Origin: Microbacterium karelineae
GTDB taxonomy: Bacteria; Actinomycetota; Actinomycetes; Actinomycetales; Microbacteriaceae
Assembly: GCF_009745985.1 (NCBI RefSeq)
Contig: NZ_WFIX01000191.1
Location: 310,001-374,000 of the forward strand
Direction: 5' to 3'
DNA: 64,000 nucleotides
A model generated the notes under the pieces. The model had not been told where the DNA came from and ran no database searches. It saw nothing but the letters and a program-made list of their open reading frames with translations. Shown here one piece after another: positions 16,983-24,305 of the stretch (position 1 is its first letter; each line of letters opens with the position of its first letter). A program made the translations under genes and the position numbers.

Positions 16983-19370
16983 ATGACCGCACCCTCACGC
17001 CGCACGATCCGACCACCCGCCGCCGTGGCGCTCGTCCTCGCCGGGGCGCTGGCGCTCAGCGGCTCGGCCGTGGCCGCCGCCGCTCCGCCTTCCGCCGCCG
17101 AGCCCGCACCACCGGCTTGGGCGGACGTCGAGGTCCACGACCCCTCCCTCATCACGGTCGGCGAGGAGCACTACGTGTTCGGCTCGCACCTCGCCGCCGC
17201 GAAGACCGACGACTTCGTCGCCTTCGAGCAGGTGGCGAACCACGTCTCGCCCGAGAACCCCCTCTTCGACGATGTGACGTCGGAGCTCGCGGAGACGTTC
17301 GCGTGGGCCGAGACGGAGACCCTCTGGGCGCCGGACGTGTTCCAGCTCGACGATGGCCGCTATTACATGTACTACAACGCGTGCCGCGGCGACTCGCCGC
17401 GCAGCGCGCTCGGCGTCGCCGTCGCCGACGACGTCGAGGGTCCTTACACCGACCTCGGCATCATCCTGAGATCGGGCCACCGCGAGGGCGAGGGACCGAG
17501 CGAGGACGGCACGCCGTACGACGCGCTCGTGCACCCGAACGCGGTCGATCCCGACGTCTTCACCGACGCCGATGGTCGCCTCTGGATGGTCTACGGCTCG
17601 TTCTCGGGTGGCATCTTCATCCTCGAGCTCGACCCCGAGACCGGGCTGCCGTTCCCCGACCAGGGGTACGGCACGCACCTCACCGGCGGCAACCACAGCC
17701 GCATCGAGGGCCCGAGCATGATGTACGACCCCGAGACCGAGTACTACCACCTCTTCACATCCTTCGGCGGACTCGACGCCGACGCGGGATACAACATGCG
17801 CGTGATGCGGTCGAAGAACCCGGACGGCCCCTTCGTGGACGCCGAGGGCCACGACATGCGCGAGGTGCGCTCGAACCCGGAGCTGCCGGTCTTCGACGAT
17901 GCCACGATCGAGCCGTACGGCGTCAAGGTCATGGGCAACTACCTCTTCACCCGAGAGATCGGGGACCCCGGGACGGGCATCGGCGACGGGCGCGTCTCCC
18001 CCGGCCACAACACCACCTACCGCGACCCCGACACGGGCGAGATGCTGCTGATCTTCCACAGCCGCTTCCCCGAGATGGGCGAGTTCCATCAGGTGCGCGT
18101 GCACGAGATGTCCATGAACGCCGACGGCTGGCCGGTCGCCGCGCCCCGCCGATACGCAGGCGGGAGCGAGCAGGAGCGCATCCGCCGCCCGGATCTCGTC
18201 GGCGAGTACCGGATGATCGTGCACGACAAGGCCATCTCGCCCGAGGTCCGGACACCCGAGAGCGTGACGCTGGAGAGGAACGGTCGCGTCACGGGCGCCC
18301 TCGAGGGCCGCTGGCGCCTGACCGCCGGCAGCCACCTGACGCTCTCGGTCGACGGCGAGACGTACTCGGGCGTCGTCTCGCGCGAGTGGGATCCGGTGTC
18401 GGCCGCGTGGGTGGACAGCTTCTCCGCCGTGTCCGCCGCGGGCGAGCCGATCTGGGGCAGCGCGCTCGAGCCGCTGCGCGACGAGGAGATCGTCGAGGCC
18501 GTGCTCGACGACCTCAGCGTGCCCGCGACCGTCGTCGCCGACATCGAGCTGCCGACGGCGGGGACCCACGACGCGACGATCGCGTGGGCCTCGAGCGATC
18601 CGAGCACGATCTCGGCCGACGGCGCCGTCACGCGCCCGACCGACGTCGATCGCACCGTGACGCTGACCGCCGAGGTGACCTCCGGAGGGGCGAGCGGCAC
18701 GACCTCGTTCGCGGCGACGGTCACGGCCGCCGCGGAGGACGGCCTGACCGCGCGCTACACGTTCGACGGCGCACTCGCCTCCGACGGGGACGCCGCCGAC
18801 GGCACCGTCACGGGCGACCGCATCGACGGCGACGGCGGGGCGATCGCGTTCGCCGACGGCGTGCACGGCCAGGCGGTCGCGCTCGACGGCGCGAGCGGCG
18901 TGCGCCTGCCCGACGGCCTCCTCCAGGGCGACCGCTACTCCGTGGGGCTCTGGCTGCGGCCGGAGGAGCTGACGCCGTTCACCGCGGCGTTCTTCGCCGC
19001 GAGGAACGAGACGAACTGGGTGAGCCTCGTCCCGACCGTCGGCTTCGGCGACGGTCACACGCTCCTGTGGTCGGGATCGAGCACCTACTACGACGGCGAC
19101 ACCGGCACGACGATTCCTGCCGACGCGTGGACGCACGTCGCCTTCACGGTCGACCGCGGCGAGGTGGCGATCTACCTCGACGGCGAGCTCTCGCATACCG
19201 GATCCGGCTTTCCTGACGTGTTCACGACCGACTCCGGCGCCTTCGCCCTCGGCGTCAACTGGTGGGACGCTCCGTTCCGCGGCGCGATCGACGACCTGCA
19301 GGTCTACCAGGGCGTGCTGACGCCCGAGCAGGTGGCGGTCGTCCGCGACGGGGACGTCGCCGCCCTCTGA
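16983..19370 (+). CDS. Secreted endo-1,5-alpha-L-arabinanase, GH43 (Abn2-like)
   Basis: A 795-residue secreted enzyme. Residues 1-~37 form a signal peptide; the GH43 propeller spans about 45-390 and is colinear with Bacillus subtilis Abn2 (LWAPDVFQLDDG, NACRGDSPRSALG, GGNHSRIEGPS, VSPGHNTTY). The putative triad is D53 (VHDPS), D189 (NAVDPDV) and E242 (RIEGPS), with the family's spacing. A C-terminal beta module follows, then an atrophied bacterial-Ig-like repeat (about 485-580) and a LamG/concanavalin-like domain (about 590-790) that may bind glycan. GAGGAG precedes the ATG at 16983. It should cleave arabinan side chains of pectin outside the cell. Confidence 0.92.
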   Translation: MTAPSRRTIRPPAAVALVLAGALALSGSAVAAAAPPSAAEPAPPAWADVEVHDPSLITVGEEHYVFGSHLAAAKTDDFVAFEQVANHVSPENPLFDDVTSELAETFAWAETETLWAPDVFQLDDGRYYMYYNACRGDSPRSALGVAVADDVEGPYTDLGIILRSGHREGEGPSEDGTPYDALVHPNAVDPDVFTDADGRLWMVYGSFSGGIFILELDPETGLPFPDQGYGTHLTGGNHSRIEGPSMMYDPETEYYHLFTSFGGLDADAGYNMRVMRSKNPDGPFVDAEGHDMREVRSNPELPVFDDATIEPYGVKVMGNYLFTREIGDPGTGIGDGRVSPGHNTTYRDPDTGEMLLIFHSRFPEMGEFHQVRVHEMSMNADGWPVAAPRRYAGGSEQERIRRPDLVGEYRMIVHDKAISPEVRTPESVTLERNGRVTGALEGRWRLTAGSHLTLSVDGETYSGVVSREWDPVSAAWVDSFSAVSAAGEPIWGSALEPLRDEEIVEAVLDDLSVPATVVADIELPTAGTHDATIAWASSDPSTISADGAVTRPTDVDRTVTLTAEVTSGGASGTTSFAATVTAAAEDGLTARYTFDGALASDGDAADGTVTGDRIDGDGGAIAFADGVHGQAVALDGASGVRLPDGLLQGDRYSVGLWLRPEELTPFTAAFFAARNETNWVSLVPTVGFGDGHTLLWSGSSTYYDGDTGTTIPADAWTHVAFTVDRGEVAIYLDGELSHTGSGFPDVFTTDSGAFALGVNWWDAPFRGAIDDLQVYQGVLTPEQVAVVRDGDVAAL

Positions 19371-19375
19371 GCCGC

Positions 19376-19406
19376 GGCTGCCCGACCCTCCCCGGGCCGG
19401 GCAGCC
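19376..19406 (+). terminator. Terminator after the arabinanase gene
   Basis: GGCTGCCCG and CGGGCAGCC form a 9-bp perfect stem with a 13-nt loop five bases after the stop, separating the gene from the importer operon. Confidence 0.65.
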
Positions 19407-19415
19407 CGGGCACGG

Positions 19416-19446
19416 TTGACAGTCCTCCCGATTATGATACGTTTCA
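19416..19446 (+). promoter_or_regulatory. Promoter/operator region of the pectin importer operon
   Basis: TTGACA (19416-19421) is a consensus -35; TACGTT, 16 bp further, may serve as -10. Overlapping it is TGATACGTTTCA (19435-19446), a 12-bp near-palindrome with a central CG typical of LacI-type operators. Its sequence differs from the arabinanase operators, so a different regulator may act here. Confidence 0.4.
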
Positions 19447-19526
19447 CTCCGGAAAGCGGTTACCAGGCGAGGAAGCCCGGTGGATCCCCCCGGATCCCCT
19501 GCCTCGCGATGTCAACGGAGATCTCC

Positions 19527-20153
19527 ATGAGCGATGCGGCCCCACGCGCCACCTGGGCCCTGCGGGCGCACGCGGCGTGCGAATGGGTGCTCTGGGCCCT
19601 GACGATGAACGCCCTGTGGTGGCTGTTCACACTCGCGGGGGCCGTCGTGCTCGGCGCCGCGCCCGCGACGATCGCCGCGGCGACCCTCACTCGTCGGCAG
19701 CTCCGCGGCGAGAAGGTCCGTGCGCTCCGCGACTTCGCGGCGGTCTGGCGCGCCGAGCTCCTCCTCGCCAACGCGCTCCTCCTCCCGCTGCTCATCCCCG
19801 GTGCGCTCCTCGCGGTGACGGCGTCGGCGCTGCTCGCAACCGCCGGTCCCCTCGGGCCGGTGTCCCTCGCCGCGGCCGTCCTCGTCGCCGCCATCTGCCA
19901 CATCGTCATCCCGATGTACGTCTCCTACGACCTGCCGCTGCGCGCCTATGTCATGACGGCGATGCGCTGGGGCGTCGCGAACCTCGCGCAGGTGCTCGTC
20001 GCCCTTGCGGGCACCGCCCTCGTCGTGGGGGCCAGCCTCGCGATCCCGGGCATCGTCCCGTTCCTGTCGATCGGCGCCGTCATCGTCATCGACACCGCCC
20101 TCGGCTGCGCGTTCTTCCACGCGAACGAACGCTCCCTCGCCGAATCCCCCTGA
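19527..20153 (+). CDS. YesL-like DUF624 membrane protein
   Basis: A 208-residue protein with about five hydrophobic segments (for example WWLFTLAGAVVLGAAPATIAA and LLLPLLIPGALLAV), matching the DUF624/YesL family. Members lie next to LplABC-type importers for pectin or hyaluronan oligosaccharides; their biochemical role is unknown. The ATG at 19527 is chosen because GGAG lies seven bases upstream; an in-frame ATG at 19509 lacks one. First gene of the operon. Confidence 0.78.
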   Translation: MSDAAPRATWALRAHAACEWVLWALTMNALWWLFTLAGAVVLGAAPATIAAATLTRRQLRGEKVRALRDFAAVWRAELLLANALLLPLLIPGALLAVTASALLATAGPLGPVSLAAAVLVAAICHIVIPMYVSYDLPLRAYVMTAMRWGVANLAQVLVALAGTALVVGASLAIPGIVPFLSIGAVIVIDTALGCAFFHANERSLAESP

Positions 20154-20195
20154 TCCCCCTCCCCTCCCCGACACCACGAGAACACAGGAGTTCCC

Positions 20196-21725
20196 ATGAT
20201 GACCATCAAGACCCGCGCCGCGGCGGTCGCCGCCGTCGCCGCGGCCGCCGTGACGCTCGCCGGCTGCGGCGGCGGCGGCGGCGCGGAATCCGACGGCCCG
20301 CTCGAATCGCTGACGATCCAGGCGCCGTACCTCAGCACCAACTCGCCCCAGGAGGGCAACGACATCGAGTCGGCCCTCGAGGACGAGGTGGGCATCGACC
20401 TCGACATCACGTGGGTGCCGAACTCGTCATACGAGGACCGCACGAACATCACCCTCGCGGGCGACGAGATCCCCGACGTCATGGTGATCCAGGGCAAGAC
20501 GCCCGGCTTCGTCCGCAACGCCGAGGCCGGCGCGTTCTGGGACCTCACCGACCAGCTCGACGGCTACGAGAACCTCGCGACGACCTTCCCCGAGACCCAG
20601 GAGTCGGCGAGCGTCAACGGCACCGTCTACGGCATCTTCCGCGCCCGCGACCTCATGCGCGCGACGGCGATCGTCCGCAAGGACTGGCTCGAGAACCTCG
20701 GCCTCGATGCCCCGGAGACCGTCGACGACCTCTATGAGGTCGCCCAGGCCTTCACCGAGGACGACCCCGACGGCAACGGCGAGGACGACACATACGGCCT
20801 CATCATCCCGAAGTGGCCCGGCGCGATCGGCTCGAACAGCCCCTACGACGTGATCGAGACCTGGTTCGGTGCGGGCAACAAGTGGACCGAACGCGACGGC
20901 GAGCTCGTGCCGAGCTTCACGACGCCCGAGTGGCTCGACGCCGTCGAATACGAGAAGAAGCTCGTCGACGAGGGCCTCGTGAACGCCGACTTCGCGACGT
21001 TCGACTCGGCGAAGTGGAACGAGCCGTTCCTCAACGGCGACGGCGGCATCATCATCGACGTCCACTCGCGCGGAGGACAGCTCCTGGGCCTGCTCAAGGA
21101 GTCCGACCCCGAGGGCTTCGGCGACTACATCGAGATCACCGGCAACCTGGCCGGCCCCGACGGCGAGCTGCGTGCCCACCCGACCGACGGCTACAGCGGG
21201 TTCCTGGCGATTCCGCGGGCGCGGGTGACGACCGAGGAGCAGCTGCACGAGGTGCTCGCCGTCTTGAACGATCTCAACTCGCCCGAGGCGGGCAAGATCC
21301 TCAACAACGGGCTCGAGGGCGAGACATACGAGCTCGACGGCGACCTCGCGGTCGCGATCGACGACGCGCCGCAGCAGCTCAAGGACGAGGTCGGCGCCTA
21401 CGCCCAGCTCGGCACGAACGTGACGGGCTTCCAGGGCTACCGTCCGAAGCAGGCGAGCGAGCCGGAGCAGGAGCTCTACGACAAGCGCCTCGCGATCGAG
21501 GAGCACGACACCGAGTACGCCGTGTACAACGCGGCCGCCGCCTACGTCTCGCCGACGTATGTGTCGAAGGGCGCCCAGCTCGACGTCATCGTCTCCGACG
21601 CGCGGCTCAAGTACATCGCCGGCCAGATCTCGCGCGAGGACCTCGAGGGCGAGATCGAGCGCTGGCGCGCCGAGGGCGGCGACACGATCATCTCCGAGAT
21701 CAACGACCTCGCCGGCGGCGAGTGA
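20196..21725 (+). CDS. Extracellular solute-binding lipoprotein of an LplABC-type sugar importer
   Basis: A 509-residue binding protein with a lipoprotein signal ending in LAGC, so it is anchored to the outer face of the membrane. The mature part has the family-1 binding fold (ITLAGDEIPDVMVIQ, AVLNDLNSPEAGKILNNGLEG). The loop DDPDGNGEDDTYG resembles the calcium-binding loop common in LplA/YtcQ-type proteins. GGAG lies six bases before the first ATG. The context (YesL, YesU, PL26 lyase, arabinanase) suggests rhamnogalacturonan- or arabinan-derived oligosaccharides. A strong hairpin follows the gene and may favour higher expression than the permeases. Confidence 0.9.
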   Translation: MMTIKTRAAAVAAVAAAAVTLAGCGGGGGAESDGPLESLTIQAPYLSTNSPQEGNDIESALEDEVGIDLDITWVPNSSYEDRTNITLAGDEIPDVMVIQGKTPGFVRNAEAGAFWDLTDQLDGYENLATTFPETQESASVNGTVYGIFRARDLMRATAIVRKDWLENLGLDAPETVDDLYEVAQAFTEDDPDGNGEDDTYGLIIPKWPGAIGSNSPYDVIETWFGAGNKWTERDGELVPSFTTPEWLDAVEYEKKLVDEGLVNADFATFDSAKWNEPFLNGDGGIIIDVHSRGGQLLGLLKESDPEGFGDYIEITGNLAGPDGELRAHPTDGYSGFLAIPRARVTTEEQLHEVLAVLNDLNSPEAGKILNNGLEGETYELDGDLAVAIDDAPQQLKDEVGAYAQLGTNVTGFQGYRPKQASEPEQELYDKRLAIEEHDTEYAVYNAAAAYVSPTYVSKGAQLDVIVSDARLKYIAGQISREDLEGEIERWRAEGGDTIISEINDLAGGE

Positions 21726-21740
21726 CCCCCTCCGTCTGAC

Positions 21741-21773
21741 GCCGGGCGGGCGGCCCACCGCCGCCCGCCCGGC
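21741..21773 (+). terminator. Intra-operon hairpin between binding protein and permease genes
   Basis: GCCGGGCGGGCGG and CCGCCCGCCCGGC are perfect 13-bp arms with a 7-nt loop. Placed between binding-protein and permease genes of one operon, it is likely a partial terminator or 3' mRNA stabiliser. Confidence 0.65.
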
Positions 21774-21790
21774 CCACCGACAGGATCGCC

Positions 21791-22771
21791 ATGGCCACCG
21801 TGCTCACCACCCCGCCCCCGCCGACCGACGGCACCGAGACGCTCGTCGTGCCCGCGCGCCGACGCCGATCCGGGATCCGCGTGCACGTCACGCGCTTCAA
21901 GTGGCTCTATCTGCTGCTGCTCCCGGGGATCGTCTACTTCGTCCTCTTCCGCTACGTCCCGATGTTCGGCGCGGTCATCGCGTTCAAGGACTTCGTGCCG
22001 TTCCTCGGCATCGCGGGCAGCCCGTGGGTCGGCTTCGCCCACTTCGCCGACTTCTTCGCGAGCCCCGACTTCCCGCGGCTGCTCGCGAACACGCTCATCC
22101 TCGCGCTCCTGAGCCTCACGATCGCCTTCCCGCTCACGATCATCATGGCGCTGCTGCTCAACGAGCTGCGGCTGAACCTCCTCAAGCGCACGGTGCAGAC
22201 CCTGATCTACGTGCCGCACTTCCTCTCGTGGACGGTCGTCGCGTCGCTGACATACCTGCTGTTCGCGCTCGACACGGGCCCGCTGTTCCACCTCATCAAC
22301 ACCGTGCTCGGCACCGACACCGACTTCCTCGCGGATCCCGGCTGGTTCCGCCCGATCATCGTGCTGCAGGAGATCTGGAAGAACACGGGCTGGGGCACGA
22401 TCATCTTCCTCGCGGCCCTCGCTGGCGTCGACCAGGAGCAGTACGAGGCCGCCATCATCGACGGCGCCGGCCGCTTCCGCCGCGTCTGGAGCATCACGCT
22501 CCCCGCCATCCGCCCCACGATCATCGTCATGCTGATCCTGCAGATGGGACAGGTGCTGAACACCGGCTTCGAGCAGATCTATCTCATGACGAACTCGCTC
22601 AATCGCGAGGTCGCCGATGTGTTCGACACCTTCGTGTACTTCATGGGCATCACGCAGGGCTCGTACTCGTACAGCACGGCGGTCGGCCTGTTCAAGGCGC
22701 TCGTGGGCGTCGTGCTGATCTTCGGCGCCAACTGGCTGTCACGCCGATTCACCCAGGAGGGGATCTTCTGA
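21791..22771 (+). CDS. Sugar ABC transporter permease, LplB-like
   Basis: A 326-residue inner-membrane permease of the carbohydrate CUT1 class with about six membrane segments. The cytoplasmic EAA loop (YEAAIIDGAGRFRRVWSITLP) that docks the ATPase is complete. RYVPMFGAVIAFKDF and MTNSLNREVADVFDTFVY are typical of LplB/YtcQ-linked permeases. The operon lacks its own ATPase, so a shared MsmX-like ATPase encoded elsewhere is expected. The stop shares one base with the next start. Confidence 0.92.
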   Translation: MATVLTTPPPPTDGTETLVVPARRRRSGIRVHVTRFKWLYLLLLPGIVYFVLFRYVPMFGAVIAFKDFVPFLGIAGSPWVGFAHFADFFASPDFPRLLANTLILALLSLTIAFPLTIIMALLLNELRLNLLKRTVQTLIYVPHFLSWTVVASLTYLLFALDTGPLFHLINTVLGTDTDFLADPGWFRPIIVLQEIWKNTGWGTIIFLAALAGVDQEQYEAAIIDGAGRFRRVWSITLPAIRPTIIVMLILQMGQVLNTGFEQIYLMTNSLNREVADVFDTFVYFMGITQGSYSYSTAVGLFKALVGVVLIFGANWLSRRFTQEGIF

Positions 22772-23652
22772 TGGCACGCCCCGCGTACCGATTCAACACG
22801 CGCCCCGGCCGGGTCTTCGATGTCATCAACGTCGTGATCCTCGTCGCCGTCGGCGTGATCGCCCTGATCCCGTTCCTCTACGTGCTGGCCGGGTCGTTCG
22901 CGACCGAGGCCGAGATCGCGACCCGTCCGTTCTTCATCTGGCCCGAGACGTGGAGCCTGCGCGCCTACGACGCGATCCTCACGAGCCCGGCCTTCCTCCG
23001 CGCGCTCGTCACGACGATCCTCGTCACGGCCGTCGGCACCGCCGTTCAGCTGCTGCTCACCGCCTCGATGGCGTACCCGCTGTCGAAGCAGAACCTGCCG
23101 GGGCGGCGCCTCATCCTGTCGCTCGTCGTGTTCACGATGGTGTTCTCGGGCGGCATGATCCCGACGTTCCTCGTCGTCAAGGACCTCGGGCTGCTCAACT
23201 CGTACTGGGCGCTGGTCCTGCCGATGGCGATCAACCCGTTCAGCCTCATCATCATCAAGAACTTCTTCCAGCAGCTCCCGAACGAACTGGAGGAGTCGGC
23301 GATGATCGACGGCGCGAACGAGATGCGCACGCTCTGGAGCGTCATCCTGCCGCTGTCGAAGCCCGTGCTCGCGACGTTCGCGCTGTTCTATGCCGTGGGC
23401 ATATGGAACGACTTCATGTCGCCCCTGCTGTACCTCACCGACAACTCGATGTGGACCCTGCAGATGTTCCTGCGCCAGGTGACGAGCGCGACCGACCTGT
23501 CGGTCCTCGAGGACACGCCGGGCGAGGTCCCGCCGGCGGAGGGCATCAAGTTCGCCGTGATCATCGTGGCGACGCTGCCGATCCTGCTGTTCTACCCGTT
23601 CCTGCAGAAGCACTTCGCCAAGGGGATGCTGATCGGATCCGTGAAGGGATGA
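22771..23652 (+). CDS. Sugar ABC transporter permease, LplC-like
   Basis: A 293-residue second permease, pairing with the LplB-like subunit. Six predicted membrane segments and the EAA-type loop EESAMIDGANEMRTLWSVILP are present; GGMIPTFLVVKDLGLLNSYWA is the family signature. The start overlaps the previous stop (TGATG) and the stop overlaps the next start (ATGA), showing coupled translation within the operon. Confidence 0.92.
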   Translation: MARPAYRFNTRPGRVFDVINVVILVAVGVIALIPFLYVLAGSFATEAEIATRPFFIWPETWSLRAYDAILTSPAFLRALVTTILVTAVGTAVQLLLTASMAYPLSKQNLPGRRLILSLVVFTMVFSGGMIPTFLVVKDLGLLNSYWALVLPMAINPFSLIIIKNFFQQLPNELEESAMIDGANEMRTLWSVILPLSKPVLATFALFYAVGIWNDFMSPLLYLTDNSMWTLQMFLRQVTSATDLSVLEDTPGEVPPAEGIKFAVIIVATLPILLFYPFLQKHFAKGMLIGSVKG

Positions 23653-24305
23653 CGATGGAGACTCTCGTATACCGCAACCCGCTCGCGGGTCCGAGCGACG
23701 TGGCCGGCTGGATCGCCGAGGGGCCCGTCGGGGTCTCGGCCGCGGACGGCGCGCTCGAGCTCGCCTCGACGGGCGGAGTCGACGACCACTTCACCTTCTG
23801 GTGCCCCGAGGAGTTCGGCGACCGGATCCGCGTGACGTGGGAGTTCTCGCCCGCCAACGAGCCGGGGCTGGCGATGCTCTTCTTCGGCGCCGCCGCCGAC
23901 TCGGGAGGCGGGATCTTCGACGATGGCCTCGCGCCGCGCGATGGGGCGTACCCGCAGTACCACTCGAGCGACATCCGCACGCTGCATGTGTCGTACTTCC
24001 GGCGCCGATGGGAGGACGAGCGCGCGTTCCACACGTGCAATCTGCGCAAGTCGCCCGGCTTCCACCTCGTCGCCCAGGGAGCGGATCCGCTGCCGCCCGT
24101 CATCGACGCGCGCGGCGCCTTCTACCGCGTCGACGTCGTGAAGGATGGCGCAGAGGTGCGGTTCGCGATCGACGGCCTGCCCCTGTTCTCCTGGACCGAT
24201 GACGAGCGGACCGGGCCGCGGGCCGGCCCCGGCCGCATCGGATTCCGCCAGATGGCGCCCCTCGCGGCGCGCTATCGCAACCTGGAGGTCCACGAACTCC
24301 GATGA
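23649..24305 (+). CDS. DUF1961 family protein (YesU-like)
   Basis: A 218-residue protein with a concanavalin/LamG-like beta-sandwich character (FTFWCPEEFGDRIRVTWEF, HVSYFRRRW, GAEVRFAIDGLPLFSW) and no signal peptide, matching DUF1961. B. subtilis YesU, of the rhamnogalacturonan cluster, belongs here; its activity is not established. ATG at 23649 overlaps the permease stop. The cytosolic location suggests a role in handling imported oligosaccharides. The stop overlaps the lyase gene by 4 bp. Confidence 0.8.
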   Translation: MTMETLVYRNPLAGPSDVAGWIAEGPVGVSAADGALELASTGGVDDHFTFWCPEEFGDRIRVTWEFSPANEPGLAMLFFGAAADSGGGIFDDGLAPRDGAYPQYHSSDIRTLHVSYFRRRWEDERAFHTCNLRKSPGFHLVAQGADPLPPVIDARGAFYRVDVVKDGAEVRFAIDGLPLFSWTDDERTGPRAGPGRIGFRQMAPLAARYRNLEVHELR

